Assembly: GCF_023015695.1 (NCBI RefSeq)
Contig: NZ_JALKAS010000001.1
Coordinates: forward strand, 2,294,001 to 2,358,000
DNA length: 64,000 nt
Direction of reading: 5' to 3'
DNA from: Jannaschia sp. S6380
GTDB lineage: Bacteria; Pseudomonadota; Alphaproteobacteria; Rhodobacterales; Rhodobacteraceae
The notes beneath the pieces were generated by a model, which worked only from the letters and a program-made list of their open reading frames with translations, searched no databases and had not been told where the DNA came from. Shown piece after piece: positions 32,595-40,073 of the stretch (positions are counted from its first letter, which is position 1; each line of letters opens with the position of its first letter). Both the position numbers and the translations under genes were made by a program.

Positions 32595-34048
32595 ACCTGC
32601 AGGTCGAGACGCGGAACCTGATCGCCGGGCGCTGGATCGGAACGGATCGCAAGGTCGCGAACGTGAATCCATCCGATCTGTCCGACGTGATCGGTGACCA
32701 CGCGCAAGCGACGCGCGCGCAGCTTGACGAGGCCGTCGATGCCGCTGGCCGGGCACAGCGGGTCTGGTGGGCCGCCGGCATCCAGAAGCGTCACGACGTC
32801 CTGATGGCCATCGGCACCGAATTGATGGCGCGCGCGGGCGAGATCGGTACGCTAATTTCGCGCGAGGAAGGCAAGCCGCTGGCCGAGGGCACGGGCGAGG
32901 TCTACCGCGCCGGACAGTTCTTCACCTATTTCGCCGCCGAGGCGCTGCGCCAGATCGGCGATACCGCCCAGAGCACGCGACCCGGCATCGAGATCGACGT
33001 GCGGCGTGAACCGGTTGGCGTCGTCGCCATCATTTCCCCGTGGAACTTCCCCGTCGCCACGCCCGCCTGGAAGATCGCTCCGGCGCTTGCCTTCGGCAAT
33101 GCCGCCATCTGGAAACCCGCCAGCCTGACCCCCGCCAGCGCCGCCGCCATGGCCGAGGTCATCGCGCGGCAGGATATCCCCGAGGGGCTGCTGTCGATGC
33201 TGATCGGACCGGGCGGCGAAATCGGCCGGGCGATGGTCGAACATCCCGGGATCGATGCGATCAGCTTTACTGGATCGGTTCCCGTGGGACGGGGCATCGC
33301 GGCTTCGGCCATCGCGGGCATGAAGAAGATCCAGATGGAGATGGGATCCAAAAACCCGATCATCGTGATGGACGACGCCGACATGGACCTTGCCGTCGCC
33401 CATGCGGCGGGCGCGGCCTTCGGGGCGTCGGGGCAGAAATGCACCGCCGCCTCGCGCCTGATCGTGCACGACGCGGTGCATGACCAGTTCGTCGAAAGGC
33501 TGGTCGATGCGGCCAAGGCCCTGAAGGTCGGCCACGCGCTGGAAGACGGGACCCAGATCGGGCCCGTCGTCAGCGCCGGGCAACTGAAGGCGAACCTTGC
33601 CTATGTCGACGCGGGCCAGGGGGAGGGGGCTGAGCTTCTGTGCGGCGGCACGCGGCTGGAGCGGGCGACCGAAGGGCACTACATGGCCCCCGCCGTCTTT
33701 GCCGGCACCACCAACGACATGCGGGTCAACCGCGAGGAGATGTTCGCCCCGATCACCTGCGTGATGAAGGCTGGCAGCTACGACGAGGCACTCTCCGTCG
33801 CCAATGACAGCGATTTCGGCCTGACCGCCGGGATCATGACGCGCAGCCTCGCACGGGCCAGTCATTTTCGCGCGAACATGCGGGCCGGCACGCTGATGGT
33901 CAATCTGCCGACCGCCGGGACCGACTACCACGTACCGTTCGGTGGCATGGGCGCATCGTCCTATGGCCCGCGCGAACAGGGGCAATACGCGGTGGAGTTC
34001 TACACCACCGTGAAGACGGCCTATGTTTTTGCAGGAGATCCCGACTGA
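32591..34048 (+). CDS. NAD(P)-dependent aldehyde dehydrogenase, 2-ketoglutarate-semialdehyde-dehydrogenase-like
   Basis: A 485-residue aldehyde dehydrogenase with Rossmann-site IISPWNFPVATP, general base Glu250 in MEMGSKNP, catalytic Cys284 in GASGQKCTAAS and the terminal signature DYHVPFGGMGASSYGPREQG. That last phrase is typical of 2-ketoglutarate semialdehyde (2,5-dioxovalerate) dehydrogenases of hydroxyproline, arabinose and glucarate pathways. It overlaps the upstream oxidoreductase (ATGA) and the downstream M19 gene (TGATG). Other short-chain semialdehydes remain possible. Confidence 0.82.
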   Translation: MNLQVETRNLIAGRWIGTDRKVANVNPSDLSDVIGDHAQATRAQLDEAVDAAGRAQRVWWAAGIQKRHDVLMAIGTELMARAGEIGTLISREEGKPLAEGTGEVYRAGQFFTYFAAEALRQIGDTAQSTRPGIEIDVRREPVGVVAIISPWNFPVATPAWKIAPALAFGNAAIWKPASLTPASAAAMAEVIARQDIPEGLLSMLIGPGGEIGRAMVEHPGIDAISFTGSVPVGRGIAASAIAGMKKIQMEMGSKNPIIVMDDADMDLAVAHAAGAAFGASGQKCTAASRLIVHDAVHDQFVERLVDAAKALKVGHALEDGTQIGPVVSAGQLKANLAYVDAGQGEGAELLCGGTRLERATEGHYMAPAVFAGTTNDMRVNREEMFAPITCVMKAGSYDEALSVANDSDFGLTAGIMTRSLARASHFRANMRAGTLMVNLPTAGTDYHVPFGGMGASSYGPREQGQYAVEFYTTVKTAYVFAGDPD

Positions 34049-35049
34049 TGCCTGTCGTCGACGGTCTGCAATACGGGAACTGGTCGGAGAAGATCTTCCG
34101 CCAGATGCGCGCCGGCGGCATCGATGCGGTGCATGTCACGATAACCTACCACGAGACGTTTCGCGAAACGGTCCTGAACATCGAAGCCTGGAACCGCCGG
34201 TTCGAGCGGTTCCCGGACCTGATCTTCCAGGGGTTCACCGCCGAAGACATCACGCGCGCAAAGGCAACGGGGCGCACCGCGATCTTCTTCGGATCGCAGA
34301 ACCCGTCATGCATCGAGGACGATATCGGTCTGGTCGAAGTGCTGCACCGTCTTGGCCTGCGGTTCATGCAGCTGACGTACAACAACCAGTCGTTACTCGC
34401 GACCGGCTGCTACGAGGATGACGACACCGGGTTGACCCGCATGGGCACCGCCGTCGTGGCCGAGATGAACCGCGTCGGGCTGGTCGTCGACATGAGCCAT
34501 TCCGGCGAGCGTTCCACGCTGGAGGCGATCGAGCATTCGACCCGTCCCATCGCCATTACCCACGCCAACCCGCATGTCTGGCACGCGGCACCGCGCAACA
34601 AGTCGGAGACGGTCCTGCGGGCACTGTCGCAGACTGGCGGGATGCTTGGCTTCTCGCTTTACCCGCATCACTTGGCACATGGCGGGGCCTGCACGCGGGC
34701 CGAATTCTGCGAAATGGTCGCCCGCGCCGCCGAGGCGTATGGCGTCGCAAGTCTCGGGATCGGGTCGGACCTGTGCCAGGACCAGCCCGATAGCATCGTC
34801 GAATGGATGCGCACGGGCCGCTGGACCAAGACCGTCGACTACGGCGAGGGGAGCGCCGACGCCCCCGGCTTCCCTCCGATGCCCGATTGGTTCGCGACGA
34901 ATGCCGATTTCCCCAACATCGCCGCGGGTCTGCGCCAGATCGGGTTCTCGCCCGAAGAGGTCGCAGCCCTGATGGGCGGCAACTGGGCGCGCTTCTTCGA
35001 AGTCAGCTTCGGGGCCGAGACATCGCCGTTGGCTCAGGTCGCGGAATGA
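34048..35049 (+). CDS. Peptidase M19 (membrane dipeptidase) homologue with incomplete metal site
   Basis: A 333-residue protein of the renal-dipeptidase family. The C-terminal half keeps VVDMSHSGERS, AITHANPHVWHAAPRNKS and GIGSDL. However, the N-terminal His-x-Asp motif is replaced by VVDGLQYGNW and the bridging Glu (EGG-type segment) by FGSQNPSCIEDD, so two of the metal-site elements of active dipeptidases are absent. A protein of the same type is encoded in the glycine betaine/dimethylglycine locus of Pseudomonas. Function is unknown; it may hydrolyse a different bond with one metal or be non-enzymatic. It is coupled to genes on both sides. Confidence 0.8.
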   Translation: MPVVDGLQYGNWSEKIFRQMRAGGIDAVHVTITYHETFRETVLNIEAWNRRFERFPDLIFQGFTAEDITRAKATGRTAIFFGSQNPSCIEDDIGLVEVLHRLGLRFMQLTYNNQSLLATGCYEDDDTGLTRMGTAVVAEMNRVGLVVDMSHSGERSTLEAIEHSTRPIAITHANPHVWHAAPRNKSETVLRALSQTGGMLGFSLYPHHLAHGGACTRAEFCEMVARAAEAYGVASLGIGSDLCQDQPDSIVEWMRTGRWTKTVDYGEGSADAPGFPPMPDWFATNADFPNIAAGLRQIGFSPEEVAALMGGNWARFFEVSFGAETSPLAQVAE

Positions 35050-36725
35050 CCTGCGCGCCGCTGTCCCCCGTGCCGGACGCGGCGAATTACCGTCGGGATG
35101 CGGCGGACGTGATGCGCCTGTCGCGCATGGGGGCGGCCCATCCGACGCGCCTGTCCTTCCATCGGGTCCTGCTGCGGCGGATGCAGGCCGAGGGATGGAC
35201 CTTCGACCGTCCCGTCTTCGATTTCGACGCCGCCGGTGTGGGGCGCGCGGTCTATCGCGCTCGTGGGCCGGAGCGGACCTATTCGCTCGTCGCGTTCGGC
35301 CATGACCTGCCGCCCGAGCAGCGCTCGGACCGGGTGATCGCGACGGCTTGGGACGCGACTTTCGCGCTGTTCGACGGTGAACCGGACGCCGCCGATCTGG
35401 ACAGGCTGGCGGCGGACGTTCCGGTGCAGGAGGCCGGGCGCGTGACCCGGAAGGAGCTGACGCTGAGCCGGGCGAACAGGTCGGTGCGCCTGTTCGCGAA
35501 CGTCGTCACGGCCCTGTCCGAAGGGCGGCAACCGGATGCGGAGATGCTTGCGCAGACCGGCTACCTCATGCGGACCACGGCGGTTTACGGGTCTGGCAAG
35601 TTCGGCGCCGCGTGCCACGCCGACATGGCGATCCGACCGGAACTGGCCGCCCCGTTCCAGGCCGAAATGCTGACCGTCTGGCTGATCCGGACGTTCACCG
35701 TAGATCTGGTGGAGCATATGGCGCGCGCCCGGGGGGGCGACGTCGCCGTTCCGCTCGATCCCGCCTTGCGGCGCGGCTTGGGTGTTGGCAATTCGACCGG
35801 TCTCGGGATGGCCCCGTTTCTGGTGCGGCACCCGCGCCTTCTCAATAGCTGGATGATGGTGCGCGAAGAGGCGTTGGCACGTGTCCGGTCGCGACCCGAT
35901 GCCACCGCCGCGGAGGTGGAAGAGTGTCGCATCGCGCTGGAGGAGGCGCAGGAGAACGCACGGATCTGGAACAGCGAGCACCCGTTGCAGGGCGCACGCC
36001 TGACGGATCTGCGCACCGGGCTCGATCGGATCGCGGCCCATATCGAGGCGGAGTGGGACCCGACCGATCCCCACCCTTGGGATGCTCTCTGGCGCTGGGC
36101 CGAAGCGAATGTCGCCGCAGAAGCGCAGGAGGCCCTCGTCGCTATTCTGCTGGAGCCGCACGGCGATCTGGTCGACGGCCTCATGTCCTGCCTGAGTGCC
36201 GATGAACATGCCGGCTTCGCCATCGACGGCACGATGTCCGTCGGGGTTTTGCGCGGGCTGATGACCGACAGCTACGGATGGGCCACTGGCACGGATTACG
36301 CCGGGACGTCGGAATGTGCCCGGTTCTGGTACGTTTCCGAAGACAAGCTGGAGCCGCGCCTGGGTGAGCGCCACGAGGAGCCGGGGGCGGAGCGCGAACT
36401 GCCGCTGGACATTGGACGGCAGGCTGCGGCGTTGACCGCCGCACTGGAGAAGTTCGATCCCGCCACACCCGTTGCGCGGCTCCTGCTGGCAACGCCGGAA
36501 CATCGCCCGATGGTGCGCCGCGCACAGATGACGCGGGGCCACCCCTTCGCGGAAATCCGCGACAATCTCATCTCGGCCGATCTGCTGCCGATCGACATGC
36601 TGCGCTGCAAGCTGGCCTTCTTCGGCGCGACCCGTTTTGACCCCCGCTCGGACCGCTGGGTGCGAATTTCCCTGTTCCAGGGAGCGCCCTATCCCGACGA
36701 GCTGGAAAAGGCGGCCCCGGTTTGA
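35046..36725 (+). CDS. Unrecognised 559-residue cytoplasmic protein
   Basis: I do not recognise the family. The start ATG overlaps the M19 stop (ATGA) and the stop overlaps the next start (TTGA), so it is a true operon member. No signal peptide, membrane segment, nucleotide loop or cofactor motif is apparent. Distinctive phrases are MRLSRMGAAHPTRLSF near the N-terminus, YGSGKFGAACHADM (about 180-195), GLGVGNSTGLGMAPFLVRHP (about 240-260) and GTDYAGTSECARFWYVSEDK (about 415-435). The Gly/Ser-rich GVGNSTGLG and SECARFWY segments look like conserved active-site or ligand loops, but that is speculation. Confidence 0.75.
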   Translation: MTCAPLSPVPDAANYRRDAADVMRLSRMGAAHPTRLSFHRVLLRRMQAEGWTFDRPVFDFDAAGVGRAVYRARGPERTYSLVAFGHDLPPEQRSDRVIATAWDATFALFDGEPDAADLDRLAADVPVQEAGRVTRKELTLSRANRSVRLFANVVTALSEGRQPDAEMLAQTGYLMRTTAVYGSGKFGAACHADMAIRPELAAPFQAEMLTVWLIRTFTVDLVEHMARARGGDVAVPLDPALRRGLGVGNSTGLGMAPFLVRHPRLLNSWMMVREEALARVRSRPDATAAEVEECRIALEEAQENARIWNSEHPLQGARLTDLRTGLDRIAAHIEAEWDPTDPHPWDALWRWAEANVAAEAQEALVAILLEPHGDLVDGLMSCLSADEHAGFAIDGTMSVGVLRGLMTDSYGWATGTDYAGTSECARFWYVSEDKLEPRLGERHEEPGAERELPLDIGRQAAALTAALEKFDPATPVARLLLATPEHRPMVRRAQMTRGHPFAEIRDNLISADLLPIDMLRCKLAFFGATRFDPRSDRWVRISLFQGAPYPDELEKAAPV

Positions 36726-37429
36726 TCCTCTTGGGCGACGATCCCACCCGCCTCGCGGGTCGGCCGGTCTCGACGGACCAGGGCAAGGTCCGCCTGTCCT
36801 GGAGCGAGGTGGAAGCGGGCACGACGCGATCGGCGCGGGGGGCCGGGATGACCTGGGGCGACGCGGAGGAATGCGGCGCTGCGGCGGTGTGGCTGGCCCG
36901 CTGCCGGCTTCCCTGGGCCGAGATCCTGCTGTCGCGTCTCGAAGGCCCGGCCGGCAGCGTCTTTGAACCCGCGCCCGGGGCATGGGCGTCGGACGGCCCG
37001 ATCTGCGGACTGCGGGCGGGCATCGCCCTGTCGGATTTTGCCGCTCTGCCCGAAGGCGTGGGCATCGCGCCGCTGTCGCTGGGCTCCGTATTGGATCCGA
37101 TGTTGCTCCTGCCGTTCCTCGGCCGCGTGGCGGAACGGCAAGAGACGCCGATCCGTGTCGAAATCGGGGGTGTCCGGTGCGCGACGGTGTCTACGCAGGG
37201 GCTCCATCTTTTCGAGGGCCCGCTCGGCGACGGAGCGCAGGGGCCGGTCACGCTGCGGTTCGATCCCGCTGCGGATGCACCCGACCGGCCCGCCGCCCCC
37301 GCCGCGCACGCGGGGGACATCGAAAATGCCCTTTGGAACCAGCTGGACCTGCTGGCCATCAGAATAGCTGTCCCATCGTCCGAAACCTCGCAAGCCCGCG
37401 CCGGCGGCGCGATGCCCGACGACGACTGA
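36722..37429 (+). CDS. DUF3726 domain protein
   Basis: A 235-residue protein. The N-terminal LSWSEVEAGTTRSARGAGMTWGDAEECGAAAVWLA resembles the DUF3726 pattern (LSxxEIExxxxRAARGAGxxWGxAEEAGxAxxWL). The C-terminal half is Ala/Pro rich and less conserved. Translation seems to begin at a TTG (36722) that overlaps the preceding stop, suggesting coupled and modest expression. The function of DUF3726 is unknown. Its strict linkage here to the M19 and 559-residue genes suggests a joint role. Confidence 0.7.
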   Translation: MILLGDDPTRLAGRPVSTDQGKVRLSWSEVEAGTTRSARGAGMTWGDAEECGAAAVWLARCRLPWAEILLSRLEGPAGSVFEPAPGAWASDGPICGLRAGIALSDFAALPEGVGIAPLSLGSVLDPMLLLPFLGRVAERQETPIRVEIGGVRCATVSTQGLHLFEGPLGDGAQGPVTLRFDPAADAPDRPAAPAAHAGDIENALWNQLDLLAIRIAVPSSETSQARAGGAMPDDD

Positions 37430-37519
37430 GACACCCGTCATCGGGGGCAGGTTTGATGCCACGGCAAGACCGGCCCCGATCAAGAGAAGAAACGACGCAA
37501 CACTATCTGGGAGACCAAC

Positions 37520-38482
37520 ATGAAGAAGATCGCAATCGCTGCCGCCATGACGACGTTCGCCGCTCCTGCCTTCGCGCAGGAACAGTGCGGAGAGGTCGTG
37601 CTGGCCGAGATGAACTGGGCTTCGGCCTCGATCATCACGAAGATCACCGAATTCCTGATGACGCAGGGCTATGGCTGCGACGTCCAACTGGTGCCGTCGG
37701 CCACGGTTTCCGCCGTTACCTCGCTGGCAGAGAACAACCAGCCAGACATCGTGCCGGAACTGTGGGTCAATTCCGCCCCGCTCTACAACGAACTGGAGGC
37801 GGAAGGGAAAGTTATCACCGCGGCCAACGTCTTCTCCGATGGCGGCACGGAAAACTGGTGGGTGCCCGACTATCTGGTCGAAGCTCACCCCGAGCTTGCG
37901 ACGATCGAAGGCGTGCTGGCCAACCCCGAGTTGGTGGGCGGCCAGTTCCACAACTGCCCCGAGGGTTGGGGCTGCCGCACGGCAAACGACAATCTGATCC
38001 AAGCTTTCGATTTCGACGGGCGCGGCATGGATGTCTTCAACCACGGCTCCGGCGAGACGCTGGCCGCGACGATGGCTGCAGCCTACGAAGCCAGGGAGCC
38101 GTTCTTCGGCTACTATTACGGGCCGACCGCCATCCTCGGACGCTACAACATGGTCGCCGTCGACATGGGTCCCTACGACGCGGAGATCCACGCCTGCAAC
38201 CAGACCGAAAAATGCGAAACGCCGGGCATCTCGTCGTATCCGGCGGCCCCGGTGCTGACGGTGGTGACGTCGGATTTCGCCGAGCGGAACCCGGATATCT
38301 TCGATCTCGTCAGCAAGATCACCTTCACCTCGGCCGATCTGAGCACGCTGCTGGCTTGGCAGGACGACAACAGCGCCTCGGCCGAAGAAGCGGCGGTCCA
38401 CTATCTGAGTCAGAACACAGAGACCTGGAAGAACTGGGTGAACGAGGCCGCGGCCGAGAAGCTGGCACCGCTGCTCCAGTGA
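37520..38482 (+). CDS. Glycine-betaine/choline-type ABC solute-binding protein (OpuAC family), orphan
   Basis: A 320-residue periplasmic protein with a Sec signal (MKKIAIAAAMTTFAAPAFA, cleavage before QEQC). The OpuAC fold is indicated by VVLAEMNWASASIITKITEFLM, VPELWVNSAPLYNEL and WKNWVNEAAAEKLAPLL. GGGAG-like ribosome-binding sequence precedes the ATG. Only the binding protein is present; no permease or ATPase of this class is adjacent, the choXWV set being 13 kb away with its own binding protein. Aromatic residues (several Trp and Tyr) suit a quaternary-ammonium ligand. Operon context suggests that it supplies the substrate of the upstream enzymes. Confidence 0.87.
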   Translation: MKKIAIAAAMTTFAAPAFAQEQCGEVVLAEMNWASASIITKITEFLMTQGYGCDVQLVPSATVSAVTSLAENNQPDIVPELWVNSAPLYNELEAEGKVITAANVFSDGGTENWWVPDYLVEAHPELATIEGVLANPELVGGQFHNCPEGWGCRTANDNLIQAFDFDGRGMDVFNHGSGETLAATMAAAYEAREPFFGYYYGPTAILGRYNMVAVDMGPYDAEIHACNQTEKCETPGISSYPAAPVLTVVTSDFAERNPDIFDLVSKITFTSADLSTLLAWQDDNSASAEEAAVHYLSQNTETWKNWVNEAAAEKLAPLLQ

Positions 38483-39522
38483 CAGATCCAAGGCCGGGCG
38501 GCGGTCACGCCGCCCGGACACCTGTACAGACACGGGTCAGTCGTCTCGGATTCCTGCTTTTCCCGGACTTCCCCATGGCCTGTCTGACCTCGACCATCGA
38601 ACCCCTCCGCGCCGCCAACGAAATCGTGGGCCGAGGCGTCTTCTCCTGGACATTGCTGGCGGAGGCGGTAGGGCCGATCGTCTCCAGCGCCGGGGTCGAG
38701 TTCGAAGCCGAAACCGCTTTGCGGAATGCGGATCCCCTCGACATTCTCCTGATCCTCGGGGCGCCGGTATCCCGATTTCGCGACCCGCAGGCTGGAAACG
38801 CCACATTGCGCGATCTGGCCCGTCACGGCATCGGCGTCGGCGCGATCAGCGGCGGGGTGTTTCTCCTGATGCGCTCGGGCGTGATGGTGGGGCGGCCCGT
38901 CTCGGTGCATTGGTGCTATGAGGCGGCTTTCCGGCAGGAGTTTCCGCAGGCAGACGCGCGGTCGGACGTGATCGTCGAGAACGGGCGGCATCCGACGATA
39001 TCGGGGGCCGCCGCGGCCTTTGATTTCGCGCTGGCCTTGGTCGATGCGTCTTTGGGCGGCGACGTCGCACATGAGGTCGCCTGCTGGTTCCAGCATCCCC
39101 CGATGCGCGGCGCGGGCGTGCGTCAACGGGTGCCGCGCTGGGCTCCACCGACGGGAAACGATGCACTGCCCGATCTCGTGGCGCGCTGCGTCGCGATCAT
39201 GTGCGAAGACCTGTCCGACCCTGTGACGGTCGATGATCTGGCAGACCGGGTCGGCGTCTCTTCTCGCCACATCCGCCGCGCTTTTGCGGCGGCGACGGGT
39301 GACGGACCCAACCGCTACCTGCGCGGCATGCGAATGCGCGCGGCGCGCCAGATGGTGCTCTACTCCGACACCGGGATGGGAACGATCGCGGGGGCCGTTG
39401 GCTTTGGAAACCTGGCAACCATGACAGCTTACTACCGGCAGGCCTTCGACGTCACGCCATCCGAGGATCGGGCGCGGATCAACGCGTTCCGGGTCGAGGG
39501 GGATCTGCCGTTGCCGCGCTAA
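38479..39522 (+). CDS. GlxA/AraC family transcriptional regulator (GbdR-like architecture)
   Basis: A 347-residue regulator with an N-terminal class I glutamine-amidotransferase-like domain (RLGFLLFPDFPMACLTS through about residue 200, with GVGAISGGVFLLMRSG) and a C-terminal AraC helix-turn-helix pair (DLADRVGVSSRHIRRAF and YSDTGMGTIAGAVGFGN). The only start that preserves the first beta-strand is GTG 38479, overlapping the binding-protein stop (GTGA). Regulators of this architecture (GbdR, SouR, CdhR) respond to betaine, dimethylglycine, sarcosine or carnitine. It likely controls this operon and/or the convergent sarcosine oxidase genes. Confidence 0.85.
   Translation: MTDPRPGGGHAARTPVQTRVSRLGFLLFPDFPMACLTSTIEPLRAANEIVGRGVFSWTLLAEAVGPIVSSAGVEFEAETALRNADPLDILLILGAPVSRFRDPQAGNATLRDLARHGIGVGAISGGVFLLMRSGVMVGRPVSVHWCYEAAFRQEFPQADARSDVIVENGRHPTISGAAAAFDFALALVDASLGGDVAHEVACWFQHPPMRGAGVRQRVPRWAPPTGNDALPDLVARCVAIMCEDLSDPVTVDDLADRVGVSSRHIRRAFAAATGDGPNRYLRGMRMRAARQMVLYSDTGMGTIAGAVGFGNLATMTAYYRQAFDVTPSEDRARINAFRVEGDLPLPR
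38494..38517 (+). terminator. GC hairpin after the binding-protein gene
   Basis: A perfect 10-base-pair stem CCGGGCGGCG-GTCA-CGCCGCCCGG begins 12 bases after the binding-protein stop. It lies within the first codons of the GTG-initiated regulator gene. It has no U-tract. It could terminate or protect the binding-protein message and reduce read-through into the regulator. Confidence 0.55.
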
Positions 39523-40073
39523 ACCGCGCCCATCGCCGTCAAGACAGCATGGTGCAGGGAGCGGGCCGAGGCCCGGGGGCCGTAGAGAACGACGCGGTCG
39601 GCATCGCGCACCAGCAGGCAGCGCAGATGATGGATCGTCGTGAATGTCCCTGATCCAACCATCATCTGCCTATGGTCGAGGTTCGACAAACGCTCCAACA
39701 CCGGCACGACGTCATCGCCGGTCAGGTCCAGGCGCACCCACGCGTCGGTCTGCTCCACAAGGATGACCGGACCGCCTATCGCGACCCGCAGGACCGGTAC
39801 GATATCCGCGTGCGTGTCGTAGGGCGCTTCGATCAGCCACTGGTCCCGTCCGGTCCAGATCGCCCGAAGGCCAAGTCCCGCCACCCGGCCCGGCGCTGGG
39901 GCGTCCGCTCCGATCAGGGCGGACACGGCTGCGCGCGCCGCCTGCTCTCCTCCACGGTGTGCGGCGACGGTGGCCAGGGCGACATCGGGTCGTTCGGTGA
40001 GGGTCAGGCCAGCCGTCGTATCGACACGGGGGGCTTGGCCGCCCAGGGCGCAGAGCGGGGCCAGATCAGTCAC
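39519..40073 (-). CDS. soxG: Sarcosine oxidase gamma subunit-like
   Basis: A 184-residue protein of the SoxG family, which resembles half of a GcvT domain (DQWLIEAP, VILVEQTDAWVRLDLTGDDVVPVLERL, TIHHLRCLLVRDADRVVLYGPRASARSLHHAVL). It packs against the alpha subunit in the heterotetramer. The likely start is GTG 40073, overlapping the soxA stop by 8 bases; a longer frame exists inside soxA. Its stop overlaps that of the convergent regulator gene in the tetramer CTAA. It is the last gene of soxBDAG. Confidence 0.85.
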   Translation of the reverse strand: MTDLAPLCALGGQAPRVDTTAGLTLTERPDVALATVAAHRGGEQAARAAVSALIGADAPAPGRVAGLGLRAIWTGRDQWLIEAPYDTHADIVPVLRVAIGGPVILVEQTDAWVRLDLTGDDVVPVLERLSNLDHRQMMVGSGTFTTIHHLRCLLVRDADRVVLYGPRASARSLHHAVLTAMGAV

